From contig JAEWDP010000052.1 of the NCBI GenBank assembly GCA_023390055.1, forward strand, positions 1 through 22,935: DNA of 22,935 nt, written 5' to 3'. Made by a program: the position numbers and the translations under genes. This DNA is from Pseudomonadota bacterium. Lineage in GTDB: Bacteria; Pseudomonadota; Alphaproteobacteria; Rhizobiales; Rhizobiaceae. Numbering within the stretch: the first letter of the stretch is position 1; each line of letters opens with the position of its first letter. The notes below the pieces were generated by a model, which saw only the letters and a program-made list of their open reading frames with translations, was not told where the DNA came from and made no database searches. Of the stretch, positions 1 to 7,168 are shown piece by piece.

Positions 1-169
1 AAACCAGAACAGAGCACGTCAATCAAAATATCTATTTGATACAATACGTTGCATCGGAAAAGGAGCACGCATTTTATAGGGCTATAGCGTAAACGTAGTT
101 CTCATTATCGCCCGGTTCGGCGCGCCATTTCACTTTCACCGCTCGCGCTCCAAATCTTCCGGCCATGGC

Positions 170-436
170 TTACGTGCGGGCCGCCTGCACACGATGAAGC
201 GAACGTACCTCCGATCTCCGTTTCCCTTCAGCGGTGAATACCAGCGACTTCGAATTTCCCACGGGGTCTCCAATCAGGCCCTTCTCGTGGAGACGATTGG
301 TAGCGCCCCAATCAAAGCCCTTCCAGGCGTACCAATCATCATCGAGCGTCCGCCACAGAAGTGCGAGGACGGTGTCATCGATCTTCTCTTCGGAGATCTC
401 GCGGGTTGCCGAGAAAGCGAAAATCGCTTTCGCTAG
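170..436 (-). pseudogene. DUF6429-family remnant without a visible start codon
   Basis: Read on the minus strand, this frame gives a segment with KIDDTVLALLWRTL, then WKGFDW, then LHEKGLIGDPV and a final TAEGKRRSE. That order is characteristic of the small DUF6429 proteins (about 75-80 residues, function unknown), which I recall as frequent in rhizobial islands and plasmids. The frame is open from about 502 down to the TAA at 170-172, but it has no ATG, GTG or TTG where the family normally starts, just before the IDD motif. The tail after RRSE also looks atypical. After the stop the same frame continues with an ATG at 166 and 30 more codons to a TAA at about 74. I read this as a decayed copy; an unusual start codon cannot be excluded. 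The upper coordinate is approximate. Confidence 0.55.
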
Positions 437-523
437 AACTTCCTCCAGAAAACCGAACGTCGCTACTGACCAGTCCCCAATGCTTGCTGGTCTTGCGCTG
501 AATTACATATTTTAGTTATGTTG

Positions 524-1576
524 TTAACGTCTACCATACCACGTTCCCTTACCCGCTCCATGCTGGGTCAGCTGGTTTGCTTCGACGAGGTTCGCCAGGT
601 GCTTTTTGACCGTGTTTCGGTTTGCACCGGTAAGGTTGACGATTTCCGCAATCGTGATGCGCCCACGTTCTTTGACCGCATCGATGATCTGGAGCGAGAG
701 TTCGGGCAGCGAGCCTAGGACAAGCCGCTCCCGTTCGATCTTCTTCTCCAGGCGGCATTTTTGCTGCTGCAATGCACGCAGGAAATAGACGACCCACGGT
801 TGCCAGTTTGGCTTCGAGCTTCGAATTGTTCTCTGGGTTTGACGTAGCGCCAGATAATAGCCCTCTTTGCTGTTCTCAATCACACTTTCGAGCGAGGAGT
901 AGGGCACATAGGCGTAGCCGCTGCGCATCAGCAGGAGCGTCGTCAGGACACGCGACAGCCTCCCGTTGCCGTCCTGGAATGGGTGGATCTCCAGAAACAC
1001 CACTGTGAAGATTGCGGCGACGAGCAAAGGGTGGAGGCTTTGTTCATTTAACGCGTTGCGGGTCCAATCGATCAGCTCTTGCATCCTACCGGGGGTATCG
1101 AAAGGCGTTGCCGTTTCGAAGATAACGCCGATTTCCTTTCCGTCAGGATCAAACGCGCTCACGTGATTGGCGAGCGTCTTATATGCGCCACAATGACGCT
1201 CGTCCTTATCGCTAAAAGCGAGAAGGTCACGGTGGAGTTGCGTAATGTGGTTCTCGGTGAGGTCGATCGCGCCGAAATGCGCAAAAATGGTTTCCATGAC
1301 CTGCGCATATCCCGCGACTTCCTGCTCATCACGAGAGTCGAAAGTTTTGATGTCGAGATTAGAGAGCAGTCGCTCCACTTCGACGTCAGTAAGCTTGCTG
1401 CCTTCAATGCGGGTGGATGAACCGATGCTTTCAATCGTGGCGACGCGGCGCAGAGCCGATAGCCGCTCCGGTGCCAGCGTTCCAAGGGCGCGCCACGCCC
1501 CTTTGAATTCGTCGATCCCTGAGACGAGAGCGAGAATTTCATTGGTGAGTTGCAGGGAATCGATCTCGAGTGCCAT
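524..1576 (-). CDS. Fic-domain protein (AMPylase-like) with N-terminal self-inhibitory motif and C-terminal winged helix
   Basis: This 350-residue protein carries the Fic active-site loop HPFQDGNGR at residues 198-206, whose histidine is the catalytic base for transferring AMP or another nucleotide-derived group to target proteins. Upstream, SSTRIEG at 53-59 fits the [ST]xxxE[GN] inhibitory helix of class II Fic proteins, in which inhibitor and enzyme share one chain. No separate antitoxin gene is therefore needed, and none is seen. Residues about 285-350 look like a winged helix-turn-helix (ITIAEIVNLTGANRNTVKKHL), common in this Fic subfamily. The ATG at 1576 is chosen because an upstream TTG start would add 13 residues encoded by the ATACCC repeats. 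No clear ribosome-binding site precedes it, and the start codon overlaps the last repeat. Targets are unknown. It sits among mobile-element remnants, so horizontal acquisition is likely. Confidence 0.9.
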   Translation of the reverse strand: MALEIDSLQLTNEILALVSGIDEFKGAWRALGTLAPERLSALRRVATIESIGSSTRIEGSKLTDVEVERLLSNLDIKTFDSRDEQEVAGYAQVMETIFAHFGAIDLTENHITQLHRDLLAFSDKDERHCGAYKTLANHVSAFDPDGKEIGVIFETATPFDTPGRMQELIDWTRNALNEQSLHPLLVAAIFTVVFLEIHPFQDGNGRLSRVLTTLLLMRSGYAYVPYSSLESVIENSKEGYYLALRQTQRTIRSSKPNWQPWVVYFLRALQQQKCRLEKKIERERLVLGSLPELSLQIIDAVKERGRITIAEIVNLTGANRNTVKKHLANLVEANQLTQHGAGKGTWYGRR

Positions 1577-1602
1577 ACCCAAAAATATACCCGAAAATAC
1601 CC
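1575..1602. repeat. Tripartite ATACCC element, copy A
   Basis: Three ATACCC hexamers start at 1575, 1587 and 1597, separated by 6 and 4 bases (spacers AAAAAT and GAAA). The first overlaps the fic start codon. The same 12/10-bp spacing recurs in copies B and C. The shape resembles arm-type or iteron binding sites, but the binding protein is not known. Confidence 0.85.
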
Positions 1603-1625
1603 ATATCAGCAACAATTAGCTAGGG

Positions 1626-1653
1626 ATACCCACAAATATACCCATAAATACCC
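1626..1653. repeat. Tripartite ATACCC element, copy B
   Basis: ATACCC hexamers start at 1626, 1638 and 1648, with the same 12/10-bp phasing as copy A and spacers ACAAAT and ATAA. The offset from copy A is exactly 51 bp. Copies A and B differ at only three of 28 positions, so a duplication or common binding function is likely. Confidence 0.85.
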
Positions 1654-1690
1654 AAAATTGGCGGTATTTCGCGCATCGGCTAAAACGGTC

Positions 1691-1721
1691 AGGCTCTCGT
1701 AAACCGAGCCTAAAAGGCTCG
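1691..1721. other. Overlapping alternative hairpins in the gap upstream of fic
   Basis: AGGCTC (1691-1696), GAGCCT (1706-1711) and AGGCTC (1715-1720) alternate, so the middle arm can pair with either neighbour. The second hairpin extends to a 7-bp stem (1705-1711 with 1715-1721) and a 3-base loop. There is no T tract. The rest of 1654-1856 is GC-rich and shows no convincing gene. Confidence 0.4.
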
Positions 1722-1856
1722 ACCTTGTGGCGAAAGAAGGCTGGGCTTCGCCCCTGGCGCGGGCAAGGGCTCGGTTCCCGAGGCTCCGCGCCTTCGGCTT
1801 GTGCGCCCGCCGCGCTGATCCTTGTCAGCGCCACCCCCATTCTCGCCGATGGACCC

Positions 1857-1884
1857 ATACCCAATTCCATACCCGCAAATACCC
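1857..1884. repeat. Tripartite ATACCC element, copy C
   Basis: ATACCC hexamers start at 1857, 1869 and 1879, with spacers AATTCC and GCAA. The hexamers and their 12/10-bp spacing match copies A and B, while the spacers differ more. It lies 3 bp beyond the stop codon of the truncated coupling-protein gene, so the three elements bracket the whole gap between that fragment and fic. Confidence 0.8.
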
Positions 1885-1887
1885 GAA

Positions 1888-2440
1888 CTATGGGGAGTTC
1901 TGCCGCAGTTGCTGCATCACGGCCAGCAAATCAGCGTCTTGGCTGGAAGGAAACACGGTAGGAGACGGAATGGCCCAGTGGCGCTCTAGCCAGGCATATT
2001 TGTCCGGCGTTTGACGCACGTCGCGCACGTAGCCTGAGAGTTCCGCCCGCTCCCAATAGCTCGGCATATCGACGGTGAAGAAGCCGTGATCGCGGGAATC
2101 GAGAAGCCCCTTATCGCCGCCGGTGGCGCGGCGAATATTCTCGACCTGAAGCAACGGGCGGGATTGTTCTCCGAGATTATCGCCAGAGCCATTGACCTGA
2201 TGAATGTTGACGTTGAAGCCGCGTACCATGACCGAGGAACGCCCCGATCGGTGTTCGATATCGCGCAGCGTTTCCATATCCGGCAGTCCGCGATAGATTG
2301 TGTGGGCCAACGCCTTCTTCCAGATACGCGCCGTTTCCCTGCCGTAGCGGCTTTCTATCTGCGCGGGTGCGTTCTGAAAGGCACCGAGGAAATTGATACC
2401 GCCCTCGCGGTAAAGCGTGATGATCTCGGGGAGACGCCTG
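1888..2440 (-). pseudogene. C-terminal fragment of a VirD4/TraG-type conjugative coupling protein
   Basis: The minus-strand frame contains LPEIITLYREGGINFL, then FQNAPAQIESRYG, a WKKALAHTIYRGL stretch and MPSYWERAEL. These are typical of the C-terminal third of type IV secretion coupling proteins (TraG/TraD/VirD4), the hexameric membrane ATPases that bring relaxase-bound DNA to the conjugation channel. The Walker A region and the N-terminal membrane helices are absent: about 180 residues remain of a protein usually over 600. The family-like sequence stops near 2440, where a GST fragment begins on the other strand. The open frame continues to about 2493, but those extra residues are antisense to the GST. 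This is a non-functional relic of a plasmid or integrative conjugative element. Confidence 0.8.
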
Positions 2441-2441
2441 C

Positions 2442-2984
2442 ATTGAGTACCGACCGGGCGATGTGCTCGCCGAAACGATGGCCATCGCCGCATGGCTGGA
2501 AATGCGAGATTCGGAACGGCGCATCAGTTTCGATCCGCTGTCGCACGAGGCCGACCGGATGCGGCAAGTCATGGCGTTCATCAATACAGGATTTACAGGG
2601 GTCTTCGGTCCCCTTTGGGTCGCGATGGAAATGCGGTCGGCTAACCCGGCGATGCAGTCAGCTTTGAAGGAATGGGGTTGCAAGGGTGTCGTCGAGTGCC
2701 ATGAAAGGCTGGAGGAGATGATAGATGACACGCGGTTTCTGATCGCTGATCATCCCACGCTGGCCGATGGCATTCTGATCGGAGTCGCCCGCTGGCTCGA
2801 TTTCCATCAGGTGGCGGACAAAGGGCGCTGGCCGAAGCTCGCCGCTCTCAGAGGCCGCATCGACGTCGATCCTGCGGTCATCTATGCAATATTGCTGGAG
2901 AACGGCGAGATGCAGCCCGGCAATGGGGCATGCAGAGGCCATGTCGAGTTGACGGAAGTGATCGACCGGTTCGGTTCGAAGTAG
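2442..2984 (+). pseudogene. 5'-truncated glutathione S-transferase
   Basis: The frame reads IEYRPGDVLAETMAIAAWLE and continues to a TAG at 2984. The LAETMAIAAWLE segment corresponds to the end of the thioredoxin-like N-terminal domain (usually S-x-AI-x-x-YL). The rest is the all-alpha C-terminal domain, with the family motif HPTLADGILIGVARWLDFHQ. About 180 residues remain, and the first 50 or so, which would hold most of the glutathione site, are missing. The break is at the same place where the opposite-strand coupling-protein fragment begins. A GTG at 2463 could start a short product, but it would lack the glutathione-binding domain. Probably inactive. Confidence 0.75.
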
Positions 2985-2992
2985 CCATCGCA

Positions 2993-3029
2993 GCGCGCGG
3001 GTCACGGTGACCATCGCGGACCCGCGCGC
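2993..3029 (+). terminator. GC-rich hairpin after the GST fragment
   Basis: GCGCGCGGGTC (2993-3003) and GACCCGCGCGC (3019-3029) form a perfect 11-bp stem around a 15-base loop, 8 bp after the GST stop codon. The position fits a transcription terminator, although no T tract follows. Confidence 0.5.
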
Positions 3030-3332
3030 GAAGTCCTGTATTCACATCAAGGCAGGAGCTTGAGCGGTTGTTTGGTCCCGCACCCGCCACCCAGCGCCAA
3101 GCTGCCCGTCTGCCCTCGGGGATCGCTGTAGATTATGTCAAAGTCTACTTTGGGAGAGAGGAACGAAACCTGCCGTCGTTCGTGTCAGGAATTGCACGAC
3201 ACGATCGAGGGGGAAGGGGCATTTTCGGCGGATTGCCTCAATGCGTCCGTGTGCTCGAGCCGCCTTGGCGTTGCCTCGGCCACTCCCTCGGTGGACGGTT
3301 GCTACAGCTTGACTTAGTGATCCTGGTGACAT
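3030..3332. other. Gap without a supported gene
   Basis: This stretch between the GST terminator-like hairpin and the VOC gene has only short open frames (for example 3135-3317, 60 residues) with no recognisable motif. I see no insertion-sequence ends or RNA gene here. Confidence 0.5.
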
Positions 3333-3758
3333 CTATGTCGGAAGCACTTCCGGCGCGTATTGACCAATAAAGTCACCAAGTGGCGGAATGGGCTTGATCA
3401 CATCAATCAGTACGCCGTTCGGGTCACACGTGATGAAGTGCCGTTGGCCGAAGGCCTCATCGGTAAGGCTTTTCAGGATCGGTAAGTCAGCAACAAGTGC
3501 GCGCTGGAACTCGGCATCGACGTCCTCGACCTCGAAGTTCAGGATCAGGCCTCGAGTCGTCCCACGGCCCTGAGGCGGAATAGTTTCGTGATCCCCCTTG
3601 AGGATCGCGAGGTTGACGTTCGGGTCCTCGCTCGATTGCAGGTGGCAGTACCAGTCTGCATCAAAGACCACGGAAAATCGGAAGTTTTCGACATAGAATG
3701 CCCTTGTTGCTGCCACATCCTCGGTCTGGATCACGGGATAATATTGAGTGCTTTTCAT
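3333..3758 (-). CDS. VOC-superfamily (glyoxalase/bleomycin-resistance-like) protein
   Basis: The 141-residue product has the single-module vicinal-oxygen-chelate pattern. It begins with YYPVIQTEDVAATRAFYVENFRFSVVFDADWY, has a middle NFEVEDVDAEFQRAL helix, and ends with HFITCDPNGVLIDVIKPI. Family members are glyoxalases, dioxygenases, fosfomycin or bleomycin resistance proteins and many of unknown role; the substrate cannot be told here. The ATG at 3758 is preceded by a strong GGAGGA ribosome site, so longer upstream reading frames are not used. The gene is divergent from a TetR regulator, with two operator palindromes between them. It is therefore very likely the regulator's target and may modify or bind the same small molecule the regulator senses. 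Confidence 0.85.
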   Translation of the reverse strand: MKSTQYYPVIQTEDVAATRAFYVENFRFSVVFDADWYCHLQSSEDPNVNLAILKGDHETIPPQGRGTTRGLILNFEVEDVDAEFQRALVADLPILKSLTDEAFGQRHFITCDPNGVLIDVIKPIPPLGDFIGQYAPEVLPT

Positions 3759-3776
3759 GTTGCGCTTTCCTCCAGA

Positions 3777-3793
3777 TACATGCAGTCTGTATG
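3777..3793. promoter_or_regulatory. TetR operator 1 (VOC side)
   Basis: TACATGCAGTCTGTATG is the reverse complement, with one mismatch, of the sequence at 3808-3824. It also contains its own dyad, TACA, 7 bases, TGTA, which suits a TetR dimer. It lies 18 bp before the VOC start codon. Confidence 0.7.
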
Positions 3794-3807
3794 CTCCATC
3801 TATTGAA

Positions 3808-3824
3808 CATACAGGCTGCATGTA
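3808..3824. promoter_or_regulatory. TetR operator 2, reaching the tetR start codon
   Basis: CATACAGGCTGCATGTA mirrors operator 1 across a 14-bp spacer and carries the same TACA-N7-TGTA dyad. Its last base is the A of the regulator's ATG, so bound repressor should block the gene's own expression (inference). Confidence 0.7.
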
Positions 3825-4405
3825 TGCAACAGAAAAATGATAGCCCGACCAACAGAACCACCCGCCTGAAGCTCTTGAGTGCCGCGAGGCGGCTGTTTGC
3901 AGAGAAAGGTTATGCAGAAACCTCAACTCCCGAGATTGTCAGGGCGGCGGGGGTAACTCGTGGTGCGCTGTATCATTACTTCGAAGATAAAGTGTCGCTG
4001 TTTCGCTCCGTCGTTATCGAGGAATACCGGGCGGTCGCCGCCGAGATCGAAGCTTCGGCAGATCAATTGCATGGTTCGGCAATCGAGGTGCTACGACAGG
4101 GCAGCCGTGGCTACATCAATGCCATGAAGGACGAAGGCCGCGTGCGGATTATGCTTCGCGACGGTCCGGCGGTACTAGGTCAGTTGGAGATCGACAGCAT
4201 CGATCGCGCAAGCTCTGCCGCTACCCTGCGCCGGGGCCTGGCGGAGGCGATGGGAGACGGACAGATTAAAGCACTGCCAATTGAGGCGTTAACCTCGCAG
4301 CTTTCAGCATTGTTCGATCGCGCAGCTTTGGCGGTCTCAGAAGGCGATGACCCAGAGGACCACCTGGAAGTGTTGGACGCAGTATTCGCGTGTTTGACGC
4401 TATAG
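3824..4405 (+). CDS. TetR/AcrR-family transcriptional repressor
   Basis: The 193-residue protein has a TetR helix-turn-helix near its N terminus. Residues from TRLKLLSAARRLFAEKGYAE through STPEIVRAAGVTRGALYHYF to EDKVSLF match the family's DNA-binding domain closely. The remainder is the variable helical ligand-binding and dimer domain, which gives no hint of the inducer. The ATG at 3824 is chosen because the HTH then starts at the usual distance from the N terminus; a longer frame from 3698 would run back through the operators and into the divergent VOC gene. It is divergently arranged with the VOC gene and probably represses both that gene and itself through the paired palindromes. Confidence 0.9.
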   Translation: MQQKNDSPTNRTTRLKLLSAARRLFAEKGYAETSTPEIVRAAGVTRGALYHYFEDKVSLFRSVVIEEYRAVAAEIEASADQLHGSAIEVLRQGSRGYINAMKDEGRVRIMLRDGPAVLGQLEIDSIDRASSAATLRRGLAEAMGDGQIKALPIEALTSQLSALFDRAALAVSEGDDPEDHLEVLDAVFACLTL

Positions 4406-4783
4406 TGGACTCCTCCATCGGCTACCGTTCTCGACCTTGCACCGCTCGATGACATGGTCTGCATTACAGCTTACGCGCCTTGCGAAGAAACTGGTAATGG
4501 TGATCGGGTATCGCTCACGATATCGTTCAAAAAATACGCGCGGTCATAAAAGGCGCACGCGATGCATCTGTTGCGCATTACGGAAAACCCTTGAGCGTTT
4601 CTCTGCGACATTGACGCTCGCAGAACCAAGATCGAATAGAGACCCTCAGCCCGACAAATGAGGAACATCTAGAAGCCTGAGCGTATGGTCATTTGACCTG
4701 CTCAGTCCCTGGTGTTGATCCTTCGCGCTCTAATACCCAACAACATTTGGTTCCGCAGGCACACGCGCTGGCATTGACTCGTT
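4406..4783. other. Gap between tetR and gntR without a supported gene
   Basis: Short open frames occur on both strands (for example 4437-4661 and 4471-4668), but none shows a known motif, a good ribosome site or a credible composition. No complete insertion sequence or tRNA was seen. The last part contributes the gntR promoter region. Confidence 0.4.
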
Positions 4784-4797
4784 AACGGTTAACCGTT
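4784..4797. promoter_or_regulatory. Perfect 14-bp palindrome upstream of gntR
   Basis: AACGGTTAACCGTT is a perfect palindrome, followed directly by a related partial copy (TTACCGTTAT). It lies about 33 bp before the gntR start codon and is the natural candidate for autoregulation by the GntR protein or for control of the transporter cluster. Confidence 0.6.
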
Positions 4798-4829
4798 TAC
4801 CGTTATCCGACTGGAGGAGGATCGAAATT

Positions 4830-5528
4830 TTGAAAAGGCCCACAACGCTTATTCAACGTGAAGCATTAGGTTCGCAGGTCGCTGCCGCACTGCGTGAAGC
4901 GATTGCTGCCGGGGAAGTCATGCGTGGCGAACGCCTGATCGAGATCGAACTTGCAGAGCAGTTCGGTGTGAGCCGGGGACCTATTCGTGATGCGATCCGT
5001 ATTCTGCAACTTGAGGGCCTGGTCGAAAGTCAGTCCCCTGGAGTGGTTGTCACGGGTATAGACCAGGAGGCCATCAATGAGGTCTACTCGCTTCGTGGGG
5101 CCATAGAAGGTCTTGCCGTGCGATTGGTAGTCGCCCGCAGGGGCGATGGCGCTTATGAGGATATCGTGCGTCATGTAGAAGCCATGGAGCGAGCTGCGAC
5201 AGCAAACGATGCTGCCGCTTTTGCTCAGGCGGATGTGGCCTTTCACAACGAGATCTGCCTTGTTTCCGGTCATAAGCGGCTTGCTGATGTCTGGCAGCGC
5301 TATGAGGCAATCATGATGACGCTTTTGCGTCTGACCATTTCTCTGGATCAGGACCTGTCCGTCAGCGCCTCCAAGCATCGATCCTTGCTGGAACTGATAA
5401 GATCAGGAGATTCGGACGCAGCCGAGACTGAACTCGTCAGTCATCTTGAAGGATCAAGGGCGCGAATGGTGAAAGTCTGGGAGCGCGCCTTGGAGAGGAG
5501 ACGGGAGGCAAGGGCACAGCAGAAGTAG
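4830..5528 (+). CDS. GntR-family regulator with FCD ligand domain
   Basis: The 232-residue protein has a GntR winged helix-turn-helix (about residues 15-75, with LAEQFGVSRGPIRDAIRILQLEGLV). An FCD helical domain follows, in which D135, H139, H183 and H205 occupy the usual metal-site positions. FCD members of the FadR group often sense carboxylic or sugar acids. The start is a TTG at 4830, preceded by a strong GGAGGAGG ribosome site at 4813-4820. It is followed 58 bp later by the TTT transporter genes on the same strand, and a 14-bp palindrome lies just upstream. It is most likely the local regulator of the whole catabolic cluster to about 13530. The effector cannot be deduced. Confidence 0.9.
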   Translation: MKRPTTLIQREALGSQVAAALREAIAAGEVMRGERLIEIELAEQFGVSRGPIRDAIRILQLEGLVESQSPGVVVTGIDQEAINEVYSLRGAIEGLAVRLVVARRGDGAYEDIVRHVEAMERAATANDAAAFAQADVAFHNEICLVSGHKRLADVWQRYEAIMMTLLRLTISLDQDLSVSASKHRSLLELIRSGDSDAAETELVSHLEGSRARMVKVWERALERRREARAQQK

Positions 5529-5586
5529 CGGCCGGGAGGCCTTCAACTATGACACTAACAATCATTACATTCACTGGGAGAGAGCA

Positions 5587-6531
5587 ATGAAACCTATCAC
5601 CATACTCGCAAAATCTATCGCGGCCGCAGGTCTGTTCAGTCTTGCCATGGCGGCTCCTGGGTCCGCGCAGGATGCCTTCCCATCCAAGGATATCACCTTT
5701 GTGGTCCAGGCGGCCGCAGGCGGTGCATCGGATCGTACTTCGCGTGCAATTGCGGCCGAGATGGAAAAGGATCTTGGCGTCAGCGTCATTGTCGAGAACC
5801 GGCCAGGTGCCAGCGGAACGGTGGCGTTTGCGCATGTGGCCGAGCAACCGGCCGATGGCTACACGATCGGCTTTGGTCCTGTGGAGTTCGCAATTGTCGA
5901 GCATATTGGGTACGATTTCGATCGTTCCGACTACACCTATCTTGGCCAGGTTATGAACAGCCCGGTGGTTCTCGCCGTTGCCGCAAACAGCCCCTATAAT
6001 ACCCTTGATGAATTTATCGAGGCGGCCAAGACCAAGGAAATGTCTGTTTCCAACTCGGGTGCAGCATCTGCATTTGCTGCAACGGCCTACACTCTCGCCA
6101 AGATGACCGGCGCTAAGATTACGCCCGTACCGTTCGATGGTGGTGCGCCAGCAGTTGCCGCGGCCTTGGGCAATCATGTCGACGCAGTCACCGCTGGTGC
6201 GGGCGAAACAGCCATCGGCTTTGCTGATGGTACGCTAAAGGTGCTGGCAATTTTTGCTGACGAGGCACATCCGGAATTCCCGGGGGTCAAGACAGCGGCG
6301 GAGCAGGGTTATGATCTCGCGTTCGGTGCCTGGGGCGGAATCTATGGTCCTGCGGGAATTCCGGATGACGTCAAGGCCATTCTCGAAGGTTCAATCAAGA
6401 AGGCTGCCGCCTCGCAGACTTTCCTGGATACGGTAACTCCTGCTGGCATTCTGCCGGCCTACAAGAGCGGTGACGAGTGGGAGAAATTTATCGATGAAGA
6501 AGCTGCCCGTTACGCAGATGTTCTGAAATAG
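5587..6531 (+). CDS. TTT-family periplasmic solute-binding protein (TctC/Bug type)
   Basis: The 314-residue protein begins with a signal peptide (a lysine, a hydrophobic stretch, then GSA before QDA). It continues with the Bug-family start FPSKDITFVVQAAAGGASDRTSRAIA and the ENRPGASGTVAF segment that lines the ligand pocket. Bug proteins bind carboxylates, amino acids or other small anions in the periplasm for tripartite tricarboxylate transporters. Length and layout are normal. A purine-rich ribosome site (GGGAGAGAG) precedes the ATG. The small and large membrane subunits follow, so it should be the specificity component of the system. The true ligand is unknown; the downstream genes suggest a hydroxylated or amino acid-like carboxylate (inference). 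Confidence 0.92.
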   Translation: MKPITILAKSIAAAGLFSLAMAAPGSAQDAFPSKDITFVVQAAAGGASDRTSRAIAAEMEKDLGVSVIVENRPGASGTVAFAHVAEQPADGYTIGFGPVEFAIVEHIGYDFDRSDYTYLGQVMNSPVVLAVAANSPYNTLDEFIEAAKTKEMSVSNSGAASAFAATAYTLAKMTGAKITPVPFDGGAPAVAAALGNHVDAVTAGAGETAIGFADGTLKVLAIFADEAHPEFPGVKTAAEQGYDLAFGAWGGIYGPAGIPDDVKAILEGSIKKAAASQTFLDTVTPAGILPAYKSGDEWEKFIDEEAARYADVLK

Positions 6532-6535
6532 TCGA

Positions 6536-7069
6536 ATGTCGAAGTTCGATACACTTGAGACAGCTGCCGGCGATACGAAAGTATCGCCGGACAACGCGGC
6601 CGAGCAAGATGATATTGCCGCGCGCCCTTCACGACGCCTCGAAATTACGGTCGCCGCAACGGCGCTGGTCTTGTCGGTGATTGCCCTTGTTCTGTCGCGC
6701 AACATCCATTTGCGCATGGATACCGGTGGCATCAATCCCAGGTGGTGGCCAACGGTGTTGTCCATCCTGGCCATCGTGCTTTCCGCCATCTTGGCAGGTA
6801 TGTCCATGTTTAGTCCTGCCATGAGCCGTGGCGACTTGGAAAGCAGCCATCATGAGGGTTGGGTCCGCATGCTGCTGGCGCTGGCAATCAGCACACTTTA
6901 TGTGATCGCCTGGACAAGCTTCGGATATGTCTATCCAACCGTTGTCTATCTCTTGGCGCTTCTTTGGGTTTTCGGTTTGCGCAGTTGGAAGGGACTGGTC
7001 GCATTTCCCGTGATTACGACAGCCTTTATCTACGGTCTGTTCCATTTCATGCTGAGGGTGCCGCTATAA
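6536..7069 (+). CDS. TTT transporter small membrane subunit (TctB type)
   Basis: This 177-residue protein has a soluble N-terminal stretch of about 40 residues followed by about four hydrophobic segments (ITVAATALVLSVIALVL, WWPTVLSILAIVLSAILAGM, MLLALAISTLYVIAW and a C-terminal block). The pattern is that of the poorly conserved TctB subunit of tripartite tricarboxylate transporters. The short GGINPRWWP piece is typical of the family. It starts 4 bp after the binding-protein stop codon with no clear ribosome site of its own, which suggests translational coupling. Unusually, the large subunit does not follow directly but only after 428 bp. Confidence 0.85.
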   Translation: MSKFDTLETAAGDTKVSPDNAAEQDDIAARPSRRLEITVAATALVLSVIALVLSRNIHLRMDTGGINPRWWPTVLSILAIVLSAILAGMSMFSPAMSRGDLESSHHEGWVRMLLALAISTLYVIAWTSFGYVYPTVVYLLALLWVFGLRSWKGLVAFPVITTAFIYGLFHFMLRVPL

Positions 7070-7168
7070 CATCTTCCCCCGCCCTGAAGCATGGAACTTT
7101 CCGGCACGTGGAGCGCGACCTTCTTGCTTCGACAACAGGATTAACCGAGCAGAGTTGACATCCCAATC

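Noticed and set aside
1616..1870. 84-codon minus-strand frame upstream of fic
   Set aside because: Much of it is encoded by the ATACCC repeats and low-complexity GC-rich sequence, and there is no domain or ribosome site.
3135..3317. 60-codon plus-strand frame between the GST fragment and the VOC gene
   Set aside because: No recognisable motif and no supporting context; it is too short to call.
4437..4668. Overlapping short frames on both strands between tetR and gntR
   Set aside because: They looked at first like transposase debris, but I could not match any insertion-sequence ends or conserved motif.
5610..5720. Two GCGGCCGC sites within about 100 bp
   Set aside because: Both fall in alanine/glycine-rich codons of the binding-protein gene and need no special explanation.
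5437..6177. 246-codon minus-strand frame
   Set aside because: It lies antisense to gntR and the binding-protein gene, which have clear family motifs; it is a shadow frame.
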